Below are positions 7,072-15,582 of a stretch of DNA of 44,510 nt, one piece after another. The first letter of the stretch is position 1. Every line of letters starts with the position of its first letter. Under the pieces are notes generated by a model. The model saw nothing but the letters and a program-made list of their open reading frames with translations. It made no database searches and was not told the origin of the DNA. Source of the DNA: Deltaproteobacteria bacterium (GTDB lineage: Bacteria > Desulfobacterota > Dissulfuribacteria > Dissulfuribacterales > UBA5754); contig JAINCN010000050.1 of the NCBI GenBank assembly GCA_036574075.1, forward strand, positions 1 to 44,510, read 5' to 3'. The position numbers and the translations under genes were made by a program.

Positions 7072-8775
7072 ATGTCCTATCTCGTCCTGGCCCGCAAATG
7101 GCGACCGCAGACCTTCGAGGAGGTCATCGGACAGGGACATGTCACCCGGACCCTCCAGAACGCCCTGAAAAACCATCGCCTCGCCCACGCCCTCCTCTTC
7201 AGCGGCCCCCGCGGCGTGGGCAAGACCTCGGTGGCAAGGATCCTTGCCAAGGCCATCAACTGCGGCCAGGGGGACGGGAAAAACCCATGCAACGCCTGCG
7301 AGATCTGCCGTGAGATCACGGCCGGCACGTCCATGGACGTCTTCGAGATCGACGGGGCCTCGAACCGCGGGATCGACGAGATCCGCCAGCTCAGGGAAAC
7401 CGTCCGGTTCATGCCGGTGCGTTGCACCAGCCGGGTCTATATCATCGACGAGGTCCACATGCTCACAAAGGAGGCATTCAACGCCCTGCTGAAGACCCTC
7501 GAGGAACCCCCGGCCCACGTCTTTTTCATCTTTGCCACGACCGAGCCCAACAAGGTCCTCTCCACGATCCATTCCCGGTGCCAACACTTTGGCTTTCGAA
7601 GGCTCCGGACCCGGGAACTCGCCGATCACCTTTTGAAGATCGCCCAGGCCGAAGATATCCCCCTTGCGCCCGACGCAGCCGTGCTCCTCGCCAGGGAGGC
7701 CGAGGGCGGCGTCAGGGACGCCCTCGGCCTCCTCGACCAGGTAGCGGCCTTCGGGGCATCGACCGTCCAGGAGGTGAGCGAGGCCCTCGGGGTGACAACC
7801 ACCACAGCCCTCCAGGAGATCTCCCGGGCCATCCTCCTTGGAGACGCCCCGGCCGCCCTCCGTCTCGTCCAGGAGATCCACGACCAGGGCATCGACCTCC
7901 AGAAGTTCCTCGCCGACCTTGTCGGGTATTTCCGGGATCTTGCCGTCATTGCCACTATAGGGGCCGAAAAGGCCCTTCCCATCGTAGAAATCGCGCAGGA
8001 TGAGATCAAGGCCGTTGCCCGCGAGCTCTCAGGTCGCAGTCATCTTGATCTCGTTCAGCGCCTCGACGTCCTCGCAAGGGGGCAGGAATCCCTGTACAGG
8101 AGTTCCACGCCCCGCATCTCCCTCGAGATCCTCCTCATGCGGGCCTGCTCCATGGAAGAGGTCGTGGGTATCGACGCCCTGATCGAACGGATCGACGCCC
8201 TTGCTGCCGGGACGCTGAATCAGGCGGCCTTGCATCCTGCTGGAAACAGGGCCGTAACATTGCAAAAGACGCCATCAGAACCTGCACAACAGGTCCCTGA
8301 TCCCGAGATCTCCGGGGCCTGTCCGCACAGGGAGCTGTCTCCCAAGGCCCTGGACGAATTTCTCGCGTTCGTCAGGCCCCGAAAACCTCCCCTGGCCTCC
8401 CTGCTTGAGCACTGCTCTGAGCGGAAGACCGACGATGAAGCGGGCTCGATCACATGGATCTTTTCTTCCCCGTTCCACGCCGATCTCCTCCGGGAAAAGG
8501 AAAACGCGGCAAGCCTCGCCTCTCTCGCCCTATCCTTCTGGGGAAGACCCGTCGCCATGGTGATCCAGAGCGCCCCATCCGCTGAGAAGGATACCCCGGC
8601 CCCAGGCCCCTCTCCCCGGCAGGAACTCATCCAGAACCCCCTCGTGACCAGCGCCATGGAGGTCTTTCAGGCCCGGATCGCCGAGGTCACCCCCTTTTCC
8701 CCAAAAACGGGCAAACATCCTTCTGCAGGCGATCCCCCCCGGGCATCCAGGGATCCGTCAAGGTCAAAAGCCTGA
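7072..8775 (+). CDS. dnaX: DNA polymerase III subunits gamma/tau
   Basis: Clamp-loader ATPase of the replisome. The AAA+ Walker A GPRGVGKT is at 45-52, the zinc-binding cysteines at 64, 73, 76 and 79, followed by EIDGASNRGIDEIR. Walker B is VYIIDEVHML, the sensor 1 region is FFIFATTEPNKV, and SRCQ is the arginine-finger motif. Domain III follows (to about 365). The C-terminal 200 residues are Pro/Ala/Glu-rich with a weakly conserved tau-like part (LDEFLAFVRPRKPPLASLLEHC). At 567 aa it is normal for tau. I saw no A-AAA-AAG-type slippery site. The stop codon lies inside the end of a dispersed element (copy B), so the last residue and stop may be insertion-derived. ybaB and recR follow, the usual order. 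Confidence 0.96.
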   Translation: MSYLVLARKWRPQTFEEVIGQGHVTRTLQNALKNHRLAHALLFSGPRGVGKTSVARILAKAINCGQGDGKNPCNACEICREITAGTSMDVFEIDGASNRGIDEIRQLRETVRFMPVRCTSRVYIIDEVHMLTKEAFNALLKTLEEPPAHVFFIFATTEPNKVLSTIHSRCQHFGFRRLRTRELADHLLKIAQAEDIPLAPDAAVLLAREAEGGVRDALGLLDQVAAFGASTVQEVSEALGVTTTTALQEISRAILLGDAPAALRLVQEIHDQGIDLQKFLADLVGYFRDLAVIATIGAEKALPIVEIAQDEIKAVARELSGRSHLDLVQRLDVLARGQESLYRSSTPRISLEILLMRACSMEEVVGIDALIERIDALAAGTLNQAALHPAGNRAVTLQKTPSEPAQQVPDPEISGACPHRELSPKALDEFLAFVRPRKPPLASLLEHCSERKTDDEAGSITWIFSSPFHADLLREKENAASLASLALSFWGRPVAMVIQSAPSAEKDTPAPGPSPRQELIQNPLVTSAMEVFQARIAEVTPFSPKTGKHPSAGDPPRASRDPSRSKA

Positions 8776-8902
8776 ATCCGTGGGCCGACGTCCGGGGTAT
8801 TTGTGGAGTGAGGCGCCCATGGACGGGGCTCGAACGGCAAATCCGCCCCCATGGACGGGGGCTATTTGCCGCGCGGAACAAATAGCCCGGCCGTCGGCCC
8901 AC
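8771..8902 (-). repeat. Dispersed structured element, family 1, copy B
   Basis: An inverted-orientation copy relative to A and C, nearly identical through the core (GTATTTGTGGAGTGAGGCGCC, GGCTCGAACGGCAAATC, the CCCC...GGGG hairpin, CTATTTGCCGCGCGGAACAAATAG). One end, CCTGAATCCG (8771-8780), is intact. The other stops after GTCGGCCCAC with no GGATTCAGG. The outer stem is GGCCGACG/CGTCGGCC where copy A has AGCCTACG/CGTAGGCT, so two pairs changed on both sides. It lies between dnaX and ybaB and contributes the dnaX stop codon. Confidence 0.85.
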
Positions 8903-8941
8903 AGAACCATAGCTGACTTTGACTGAGCCCCCCGGGGCCTC

Positions 8942-8970
8942 CTGACAAAAAGGACTTTCCCTGCTATTTT
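8942..8970 (+). promoter_or_regulatory. Candidate sigma-70 promoter for ybaB-recR
   Basis: CTGACA (8942-8947), a 17-base spacer and TATTTT (8965-8970) lie about 70 bases before ybaB. Because element B separates dnaX from ybaB, a local promoter is plausible. Match quality is moderate. Confidence 0.4.
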
Positions 8971-9039
8971 TGCAAGGAATGATCGCACTTCAAAAACCAT
9001 TGAAGACATGATGTAAAAAATCCCCGGGAGCCTGAGAAA

Positions 9040-9354
9040 ATGCAACCGAACATGAAAGAGATGATGCGACAGGCCCAACGCCTCCAGGCCAAAATGGCCA
9101 AGGTGCAGGAAGAGATCGCAACCAAACGGGTAGAGGCCTCGGTCGGAGGCGGAATGGTCAGGGCCGTCGCCAACGGAAGGCCCGAGATCGTCTCGATCGC
9201 CATCGAAAAGGAGGTGATCGACCCGAACGACGTGGAGATGCTCCAGGATCTCGTTGTCGCAGCAGTGAACGAGGCCCTTCAGCGGGCCAGGGAGATGGTC
9301 GAGGCCGAGATGTCCAAGGTCACCGGCGGCCTCAAGATCCCAGGCCTTTTCTGA
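9040..9354 (+). CDS. ybaB: YbaB/EbfC family nucleoid-associated protein
   Basis: A 104-aa DNA-binding dimer of the YbaB/EbfC family, a normal length. The N-terminal helix MKEMMRQAQRLQAKMAKVQEEI is the family signature. VEASVGGGMVRAVANGRPEIVSIAI forms the beta strands, and the second helix contains MLQDLVVAAVNEALQRAREM. The ending MSKVTGGLKIPGLF closely matches the usual C-terminus. GGGAG about 11 bases before the ATG is the ribosome-binding site. It sits between dnaX and recR, the conserved order, and is four bases from recR. The role is nucleoid binding and recombination-linked regulation (family knowledge). Confidence 0.95.
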   Translation: MQPNMKEMMRQAQRLQAKMAKVQEEIATKRVEASVGGGMVRAVANGRPEIVSIAIEKEVIDPNDVEMLQDLVVAAVNEALQRAREMVEAEMSKVTGGLKIPGLF

Positions 9355-9358
9355 GGGC

Positions 9359-9964
9359 ATGGCCACCCCCTTTCCGCCCGCGCTCCTCCGCCTCGTGAGG
9401 AACCTGGAACGACTCCCCGGGGTGGGTGAGAAATCCGCGACCCGATTCGCCCTCCAGATCCTCAGATGGCCACGGGAACAGGCACGTGAACTCGCCCAGG
9501 CCGTCTACGAGCTCCACGACCGAATCCGCCTCTGCTCCCGTTGCTACACCTTTTCGGAAACCGATCCCTGCCCGGTGTGCTCTGATCCCGCTCGGGACGC
9601 GCCCATCCTCTGCGTTGTCGAAGACCCGGGAGACATCCTCGCCATCGAAAAATCCGGGGCCTACCGGGGCCGTTATCACGTCCTCCACGGGGCCATCTCC
9701 CCTCTGGACGGGATCGGCCCTTCCCAGCTAAAGATTGCGGAACTCCTCGAAAGGGTCCGGGCCGGGGAGGCGGCAGAGGTGATCATCGCCACAAGCAGCA
9801 CCGCATCCGGCGAAGCGACCGCGGCCTATCTTTCCGACTGCCTTGCACAGGAAAACGTCAAGGTGACCCGGATTGCCTGCGGGATCCCTATGGGCATGGA
9901 CATCAAATACGCGGATCAGGTCACGCTCCGGCGGGCCATTGCTGCGCGGTGCGAGATGGGCTGA
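9359..9964 (+). CDS. recR: Recombination protein RecR
   Basis: RecFOR pathway mediator that forms a DNA clamp and helps load RecA at gaps. The N-terminal helix-hairpin-helix spans LVRNLERLPGVGEKSATRFA. A C4 zinc finger, CSRCYTFSETDPCPVC, begins at about residue 57. The Toprim domain starts with ILCVVEDPGDILAIEKSG and continues through YRGRYHVLHGAISPLDGIGP. The Walker-like C-terminal segment is ITRIACGIPMGMDIKYADQVTLRRA in outline. At 201 aa it is standard. It is translationally close to ybaB and is the last gene before a convergent junction. Confidence 0.97.
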   Translation: MATPFPPALLRLVRNLERLPGVGEKSATRFALQILRWPREQARELAQAVYELHDRIRLCSRCYTFSETDPCPVCSDPARDAPILCVVEDPGDILAIEKSGAYRGRYHVLHGAISPLDGIGPSQLKIAELLERVRAGEAAEVIIATSSTASGEATAAYLSDCLAQENVKVTRIACGIPMGMDIKYADQVTLRRAIAARCEMG

Positions 9965-9982
9965 ACCTCTCGTACGTAACTG

Positions 9983-10022
9983 TATATCTCACCACAGAGA
10001 ACCCAGCGGACACAGGGAAAAA
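9983..10022 (-). repeat. Dispersed repeat family 2, partial copy
   Basis: TATATCTCACCACAGAGA, then GGACACAGGGAAAAATC, is the reverse complement of the right half of the copies at 29163 and 42806 (TCTCTGTGTCC...CTCTGTGGTGAGATAT). It fills the short junction between convergent recR and the flavin oxidoreductase gene. Confidence 0.65.
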
Positions 10023-11153
10023 TCACGATACCCGCCTCAGCCGGGCGGCCGCCGCTGCCCTGGCCGCCTCCCGGTAGCCCTCTACGAGTTCGTCTATGAG
10101 CTCCTGTACTGATACTATCCTGTCCACACGCCACACGTTCGCGCCGCAGAAGACGAAACCAGCATCCAGATTCCCCCGCTGCGCATTGATGAGGGCCATG
10201 CTGATGCAATAAGGCGCAGAGCGGTAATCACACGTCTTGAGGCACTTGTTCACACACCTGAGGGGGCGTTTTTTCCCCTCCTTCATCTTTTCGAGAAAGG
10301 AACTCTTGAGGGCGCGTCCGGGAAGGCCTACCGGGCTGATGATGATCCCGATATCATCCTTGCCTGCCTTGATGTAGGCCTGTTTGAACTCCTCAGATGC
10401 ATCGCACTCGTGCGTTGCCACAAAGCGGGTCCCCATCTGGACCCCCGCAGCCCCAAGCTGGATAAAACGGAAGATGTCCTCTCCGGTGTAGATGCCGCCT
10501 GCAGCAATGACGGGTATGGTCCTGCCAGAGGCCTTCTCAAACGGTCTCACCGCCTCTATGACCTTGGGGACGATGCATTCGATGGCATTCTCTGGCCTCT
10601 CAAGCTCTTCTGGCCGGAATCCGAGGTGGCCGCCGGCAAGCGGCCCTTCCACGACAATGGCATCTGGCAGGCGTGAATAAAGCTCCTCCCACCTCCGGCA
10701 GATGATCTGGGCCGCCCGAGCCGAAGAAACGATGGGCACGAGCTTGGGAGAGCAGCCCTCCGGTATGAGGCCTGGGAGCTTCAGGGGAAGCCCTGCCCCG
10801 CTGATGATGAGATCGGCGCCTGCCTTTGATGCGATGCGGGCGAGCTCGTCGTAATCCTGAAGCGCCACCATGATGTTCACCCCGATGACGCCTCCCGGCG
10901 CGGCCTCCTTGGCCGCGCGGATCTGCTTGGCAAGGGCACGGCGCGTGGAGCCCCGGGGGTCCTTGTGAAAATCCGGCTCCGTGATCCCGATCATTACCGA
11001 GGCGATGACACCCACGCCTCCTGCCCTCGCCACTGCAGAGGCGAGTCCGGCCATGGAGATGCCCACCCCCATCCCTCCCTGCACGATGGGCAGGGGCACG
11101 GTAATGTCTCCTATCCTGAGCGGAGGAGGATCATATCGAAAGGTCTCGGTCAT
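10023..11153 (-). CDS. Nitronate monooxygenase-family FMN oxidoreductase
   Basis: A TIM-barrel flavoprotein of the 2-nitropropane dioxygenase/nitronate monooxygenase group. Seen: IVQGGMGVGISMAGLASAVARAGGVGVIA near the N-terminus, GVNIMVALQDY, DLIISGAGLPL, PIVSSARAAQ, VEGPLAGGHLGF (active-site His region) and PVIAAGGIYTGEDI with QMGTRFVATHECDA, the phosphate-binding part. A Cys-rich C-terminal segment (CVNKCLKTCDYRSAPYC) suggests a subtype that may bind a metal or FeS cluster. I chose the ATG at 11153; a TTG at 11189 would add 12 residues. It is the last gene of the long minus-strand operon, downstream of dut. The true substrate is unknown. Confidence 0.85.
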   Translation of the reverse strand: MTETFRYDPPPLRIGDITVPLPIVQGGMGVGISMAGLASAVARAGGVGVIASVMIGITEPDFHKDPRGSTRRALAKQIRAAKEAAPGGVIGVNIMVALQDYDELARIASKAGADLIISGAGLPLKLPGLIPEGCSPKLVPIVSSARAAQIICRRWEELYSRLPDAIVVEGPLAGGHLGFRPEELERPENAIECIVPKVIEAVRPFEKASGRTIPVIAAGGIYTGEDIFRFIQLGAAGVQMGTRFVATHECDASEEFKQAYIKAGKDDIGIIISPVGLPGRALKSSFLEKMKEGKKRPLRCVNKCLKTCDYRSAPYCISMALINAQRGNLDAGFVFCGANVWRVDRIVSVQELIDELVEGYREAARAAAAARLRRVS

Positions 11154-11195
11154 GAAAGCACCATAACCCGCACCCCCGATGGAGGACAAGAAGGA

Positions 11196-11696
11196 TCAAG
11201 ACCGGCCACTGTGTCCGAAGCCTCCATCGCCCCGAGCTGTCTCATCCAGGGTCTCCACCTCCATCCATTCCGCGCGGAAAACCTGGGCAAGGACCATCTG
11301 GGCGATCCTGTCCCCGCGCCGGATTCTGACGGGTTTCGATCCGTGGTTAATGAGCCCGACCTGGATCTCCCCCCGGTAATCGGCGTCAATGGTCCCAGGG
11401 GAATTCACCACGGTGACACCTTCCCGGACGGCAAGCCCGCTCCGGGGGCGGATCTGGATCTCGAAACCGGGCGGGACCGCGACCGAGAGCCCGGTCGGTA
11501 CAAGGCACACGGCGCCTGGGAGGATGACCAGATCGTCGTCGATGGCCGCAGGGACATCCATCCCGGAGGCGAGCCCGCTCATGTAGCGGGGAAGGGGCAG
11601 GCCCTTTCCGTGGGGAAGGATCTTTATAGAGACAGAGATTATGGGCGGGTTCTCGCGGGAGGAGCTTCCTGTTTCAGTTTCAGACCTGGACGCCAT
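11196..11696 (-). CDS. dut: dUTP diphosphatase
   Basis: Trimeric dUTPase converting dUTP to dUMP and pyrophosphate, keeping uracil out of DNA. The five family motifs are present: motif 1 (SGMDVPAAI), motif 2 (RPRSGLA), motif 3 ([17 protein letters not shown]), motif 4 ([10 protein letters not shown]) and the C-terminal glycine-rich motif 5 ([12 protein letters not shown]). In motif 1 the usual Ala-Gly-Tyr/Met-Asp-Leu is SGMDVPA, a minor variation. I chose the ATG at 11696 (166 aa), overlapping the M16 peptidase gene by 17 bp; the frame opens further upstream to 11741, but that part has no dUTPase character. Confidence 0.93.
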   Translation of the reverse strand: MASRSETETGSSSRENPPIISVSIKILPHGKGLPLPRYMSGLASGMDVPAAIDDDLVILPGAVCLVPTGLSVAVPPGFEIQIRPRSGLAVREGVTVVNSPGTIDADYRGEIQVGLINHGSKPVRIRRGDRIAQMVLAQVFRAEWMEVETLDETARGDGGFGHSGRS

Positions 11697-12954
11697 GGAT
11701 GATCTCCTGATAAAGCACCTCGGGACCAGGGACCGGCCCAAAAAGGGTCAGGAACACGGGCTGCTCAAGACAGGAACGGGCAAGTCCGCAGACATCTTCG
11801 GCGCTCACGTCCTGGAGCCTCTGGAGGATCTCCTCAAAAGGGATGTATCCGCCATGGCGCAATTCGCATTTGGCGAGATGGCCCATATGCGTCTCCGAAT
11901 TTTCAAGAGACAGGACTATCCCGGCCCGCAACTGATCCTTCGCGGCATCGAGCTCCTCTACGGACGGGGGCTCCTGGGCAAGTCTTGCAAGTTCCCCGAG
12001 GAGTATTCGGCACGTCTCTTCGGTCTTTTCAGGCGAGACGGCCGCATACATGCCAATGGCCCCTGTGTCATGATACAGGGAGAGAAAGGAATAGATGGAA
12101 TAGGCAAGCCCCCGCCGTTCGCGCACCTCCTGGAAGAGGCGGGAACTCATCCCCCCTCCGAGGATGACGTTTAGGATAGAGGCATCGAACCTGCGATCGT
12201 CCTGGTGGGACGGCCCGGCAAACCCGAGGATCATGTGTACCTGTTCCAGTTCCTTGAAGGTGATGGAGACACCACTCCGAAAGCCCGGTTTCACGCGGCA
12301 GACCTTTTGGCCTCCAGTGGGGATGTCGCGGAAAAGACCCGTGACCTTCTCCACGAAACGGTCGTGTTTGACCTTTCCGGCTGCAGAGATGACGATACGT
12401 TCCGGCCCGTAGGTCTTGGACACATACTCCCTTAGGCGATCGGCCCTGATGGTGGAGACGGTCTCCGGAACCCCGAGGACCGGCCTTCCGAGGCCGTGTC
12501 CAGGCCAGGAAGAGAGGAAGTGGAGATCGTGCACCAGGTCGTCAGGCGTATCCTGAACCATCCCGATCTCCTGGAGGATTACATGGCGCTCCCTTTCGGT
12601 CTCGTCCGGATCGAAGCGGGACTGGAGGAGGATCTCTGCCAGGAGTTCAAGGACCTGGTCAGCCGCGTCCTCCACCACCTTGGCGTGATAACAGGTGGTC
12701 TCCTTGGAGGTGAATGCGTTGAAACACCCGCCGATCCTGTCCAGAAAACGTGCGATATCCAGGGCCGTGCGCCTGTTTGTCCCCTTGAACATCATGTGTT
12801 CCACGAAATGGGAGATCCCTGACTCAGCCGGATCTTCGTCACGGGATCCCACGTCCACCCACGCGCCGACGGATACGGACGGCGCACCCGGGCATTCTTG
12901 CGTAAGAATCCTCAAGCCGTTGGCAAGGACCGTTTTCCCAGGCGTATCCGCCAT
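11680..12954 (-). CDS. M16-family zinc metallopeptidase (PepR/MPP-beta-like)
   Basis: A 424-aa pitrilysin-type peptidase. The inverted zinc motif HFVEH (HxxEH) occurs in [13 protein letters not shown] near residue 48, with the distal glutamate expected in the following [23 protein letters not shown] segment. The order [32 protein letters not shown] at the N-terminus matches the family. The inactive second half contains [48 protein letters not shown], the substrate-binding signature. It lies directly after pnp and before dut, a conserved position in many bacteria. It may process peptides in the cytoplasm. Confidence 0.92.
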   Translation of the reverse strand: MADTPGKTVLANGLRILTQECPGAPSVSVGAWVDVGSRDEDPAESGISHFVEHMMFKGTNRRTALDIARFLDRIGGCFNAFTSKETTCYHAKVVEDAADQVLELLAEILLQSRFDPDETERERHVILQEIGMVQDTPDDLVHDLHFLSSWPGHGLGRPVLGVPETVSTIRADRLREYVSKTYGPERIVISAAGKVKHDRFVEKVTGLFRDIPTGGQKVCRVKPGFRSGVSITFKELEQVHMILGFAGPSHQDDRRFDASILNVILGGGMSSRLFQEVRERRGLAYSIYSFLSLYHDTGAIGMYAAVSPEKTEETCRILLGELARLAQEPPSVEELDAAKDQLRAGIVLSLENSETHMGHLAKCELRHGGYIPFEEILQRLQDVSAEDVCGLARSCLEQPVFLTLFGPVPGPEVLYQEIIHGVQV

Positions 12955-12967
12955 GTCCCCTCCTGAA

Positions 12968-15052
12968 CTACTTGCCCTCTCCGAGCAAGGCCTTCCTGCT
13001 CAGACGTATCTTTCCCTGCTTGTCGATATCAAGGACCTTGACCGTGACCATGTCACCCTCGTTCAGGACCTGCCTCACGTCCGGTATGCGTTTCGTGTCG
13101 ATCTCCGAGATGTGGAGAAGGCCGTCCACGCCGGGGAGGATCTCGACAAATGCCCCGAAGTTCATGATCTTCTTGACCGGACCCGTATAGACTGCCCCTA
13201 TCTCCGCCTCCTTCGTGAGTTCCCTGATCATCTTGACGGCCTTTTCGGCCATCTCTCCAGACGTGGAGAATATGTTCACCTTTCCCGAGTCGTCCACGTC
13301 GATCTTGACCCCGCAGGCAGCCGTCACGGCACGGATGTTTTTGCCGCCTGGGCCGATGAGGTCCCGGATCCGGTCCGGATTGATATGGATGGTCGTAATC
13401 CTCGGGGCGTAATAGGAAAGTTCCTTTCTGGGTTCGCTTATGACCTCGCGCATCTTGCCGAGTATGACGAGCCGGGCATCCCGCGCCTGCTGTAGGGCCT
13501 GACGCAAGATGTCCCGGGTGATCCCCGAGATCTTGATGTCCATCTGAAGGGCGGTGATCCCCTTTTCTGTTCCCACGACCTTAAAGTCCATATCCCCAAG
13601 ATGGTCTTCATCGCCCAGGATGTCCGAAAGGATGACACATTCATCCTCGAACTGGATGAGCCCCATGGCCACTCCCGCTACCATGTCCCGGATGGGGATC
13701 CCTGCATCCATCATAGCGAGGGTCCCCCCACAAACGGTAGCCATAGAAGAGGAGCCGTTGGACTCCAGGACCTCCGAGACGATCCGGATGGTGTAAGGAA
13801 ACTCCTCAATGGTAGGGACGACCGCTGCAAGGGCACGCTCGGCAAGGGCCCCGTGGCCGATGTCCCGGCGCGCCGGCCCCCGAAGCGGCCTCACCTCACC
13901 CACACAGTAAGGAGGAAAGTTGTAATGGAGCATGAAATGCTTGAAGACCTCCCCGTGCAGCATTTCGATCCTCTGCTCGTCCTCGGCACTACCGAGGGTG
14001 GCGACGGCAAGGACCTGGGTCTCGCCCCTGGTGAAGACCGCAGACCCGTGGGTGCGGGGAAGTTCGCGCACAGAACATGAGACGGGACGGACCTCCGTAA
14101 AGGCCCTCCCGTCGATCCGCCGCCTTTCATGCCGTATCAGGTCCCGCATGGCCGACCTCTCCAGGTCCTTGAGGACAGAATTCACCTCCCGCTCCCGACC
14201 TGGAAACTCCTCGGCAAGGGCGGCGTTCACCTCCTGCCTGATCAGGTCCCTGGCCTCGTTTCGATCCCCTTTGGCAGGAATTCGTATGGCATCAAGGATC
14301 CGTGCCTGCGCGAGCTCTGCCACACGGGCGGCCAGATTCTCGTCCCTTTCAGGGGAGGGGATGACGAATTTCTCCTTTCCGATCTCATTGGCAAGACATT
14401 CCTGGAGGTCCAAAAGCGGCTGGAGGGCATCTTGGCCGAAATAGATGGCCGCGAGGATATCTTCCTCAGGCAGTATGCTGAAACCGCCCTCGACCATGAC
14501 GACCGCGTCCCTGGATCCGGCGACTATGAGATTCATGTCGGACAAGGCAAGCTGGGACCGCGTTGGGTTGGCGATGAATTCCCCGTCCACCCTGCCGACG
14601 CGCACGCCGGCTATGGGCCCCAGGAAGGGGATGTCCGAGACCGTGAGGGCAGCGGATGCGCCGGTGATGGCGATGACGTCCGGATCCACTTCCGGATCCA
14701 CAGAGAGAACTGTCGCGATGATCTGGGTGTCATAGCAGTATCCATCCGGGAAACGGGGACGCAAGGGCCGGTCGATGAACCGGGAGGTCAGGGTTTCTTT
14801 CTCGCTCGGTCTACCAACTTCCCTGCGGAAATACCCTCCCGGGATCCGGCCTGCTGCATAGAACATCTCCTGATAGTCCACAAGAAGGGGGAGAAAATCT
14901 ATCCCTTCCCTGACCTCACGAGAGGAGACGGCCGACACAAGCACGACCGTATCCCCCATGGATGCAAGGACAGATCCGTTCGCCTGTTTCGCGAGACGTC
15001 CGCTTTCAAGGCTGAACGTCATTCCATTCACATGGGTCTCAAAACGCTTCAT
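12968..15052 (-). CDS. pnp: Polyribonucleotide nucleotidyltransferase (PNPase)
   Basis: Phosphorolytic 3'-5' exoribonuclease of mRNA turnover. Two RNase PH domains are visible: the first from SLESGRLAKQANGSVLASMGDTVVLV, with FFRREVGRPSEKETLTSRFIDRPLRPRFP-type residues; the second from ELPRTHGSAVFTRGETQVLAVATLG to DILGDEDHLGDMDFKVVGT. KH follows (IHINPDRIRDLIGPGGKNIRAV), then S1 (GAVYTGPVKKIMNFGAFVEILPGVDGLLHISEI). The ATG at 15052 has AAAGGGA about 9 bases upstream and yields 694 aa; a longer open frame to 15223 is not needed. It follows rpsO as in E. coli. Family knowledge: often autoregulated in its leader. Confidence 0.97.
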   Translation of the reverse strand: MKRFETHVNGMTFSLESGRLAKQANGSVLASMGDTVVLVSAVSSREVREGIDFLPLLVDYQEMFYAAGRIPGGYFRREVGRPSEKETLTSRFIDRPLRPRFPDGYCYDTQIIATVLSVDPEVDPDVIAITGASAALTVSDIPFLGPIAGVRVGRVDGEFIANPTRSQLALSDMNLIVAGSRDAVVMVEGGFSILPEEDILAAIYFGQDALQPLLDLQECLANEIGKEKFVIPSPERDENLAARVAELAQARILDAIRIPAKGDRNEARDLIRQEVNAALAEEFPGREREVNSVLKDLERSAMRDLIRHERRRIDGRAFTEVRPVSCSVRELPRTHGSAVFTRGETQVLAVATLGSAEDEQRIEMLHGEVFKHFMLHYNFPPYCVGEVRPLRGPARRDIGHGALAERALAAVVPTIEEFPYTIRIVSEVLESNGSSSMATVCGGTLAMMDAGIPIRDMVAGVAMGLIQFEDECVILSDILGDEDHLGDMDFKVVGTEKGITALQMDIKISGITRDILRQALQQARDARLVILGKMREVISEPRKELSYYAPRITTIHINPDRIRDLIGPGGKNIRAVTAACGVKIDVDDSGKVNIFSTSGEMAEKAVKMIRELTKEAEIGAVYTGPVKKIMNFGAFVEILPGVDGLLHISEIDTKRIPDVRQVLNEGDMVTVKVLDIDKQGKIRLSRKALLGEGK

Positions 15053-15101
15053 CGATTCCATTCCCTTTGTCGGATTCTCTCCATGGTTGTTCCATCCCCT
15101 G

Positions 15102-15371
15102 CTACTTCCTGATCCCCAGTTCCTGGACGAGCTTTCTGTAACGCTCCATATCCACCGTCCGGAGATAATCGAGGAGGCGCTTGCGCCTGCCCACAAGCTT
15201 GAGAAGGCCGCGCCTCGAGCCATGATCCTTCACATGGACCTTGAAGTGCTCGGTCAGGTTTTTTATCCGTGTGCTCAGGAGGGCGATCTGGACCTCCGGG
15301 GAGCCGGTATCGGAACTGTGCGTCTTGAATCTGTCGATGATCTCCCGTTTCGTTTCCGTGTCTAAAGCCAC
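15102..15371 (-). CDS. rpsO: 30S ribosomal protein S15
   Basis: Primary-binding 16S rRNA protein of the small-subunit platform, 89 aa and full length. The start is GTG at 15371 ([12 protein letters not shown]): AAAGGAGGT lies 9 bases upstream, and homologues begin here. The conserved segments [43 protein letters not shown] and RRKRLLDYL are the rRNA contacts. Dispersed element C occupies the leader between truB and rpsO. S15 commonly represses its own translation through a leader structure (family knowledge), so this insertion may matter. Confidence 0.97.
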   Translation of the reverse strand: MALDTETKREIIDRFKTHSSDTGSPEVQIALLSTRIKNLTEHFKVHVKDHGSRRGLLKLVGRRKRLLDYLRTVDMERYRKLVQELGIRK

Positions 15372-15404
15372 TGTCAGAATACCTCCTTTATGAATAGACA
15401 AATT

Positions 15405-15582
15405 CCTGAATCCGCGAGCCTACAGCCGAGGTATTTGTTTCGTGCGGCAAATAGCCTCCTGTCCATGGGGGCAGATTTGCCGTTCGAGCCCCGTCCATGG
15501 GCGCCTCCATCCACAAATACCCCGGCCCGTAGGCTTATGCTGTGAAATCGAAAAGGTTGAGTACATATCTCACGGATTCAGG
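15405..15582 (+). repeat. Dispersed structured element, family 1, copy C
   Basis: This 178-bp copy has both ends, CCTGAATCCGCGAG (15405-15418) and CTCACGGATTCAGG (15569-15582). The core is oriented as in copy A (GTATTTGTTTCGTGCGGCAAATAG ... GATTTGCCGTTCGAGCC ... CCATCCACAAATACC). The long spacer arm (ATAAGCCTACGG...GAGATATG when read from the right) lies on the right here, but on the left in copy A. It fills the truB-rpsO gap, and its right end supplies the truB stop codon. Confidence 0.85.

Noticed and set aside
7072-8775. Programmed -1 frameshift in dnaX to make gamma
   Set aside because: No A-AAA-AAG or similar heptamer with a following stem was found near the expected position; the ORF reads through as tau length.
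10965-11702. Plus-strand ORF (245 aa) opposite dut and the flavin oxidoreductase
   Set aside because: Antisense shadow rich in Asp, Gly, His, Pro and Arg with no recognisable domain; both opposite genes are certain.
14129-15112. Plus-strand ORF (327 aa) opposite pnp
   Set aside because: Shadow of the pnp reading frame in GC-rich DNA; composition and lack of motifs argue against a real gene.
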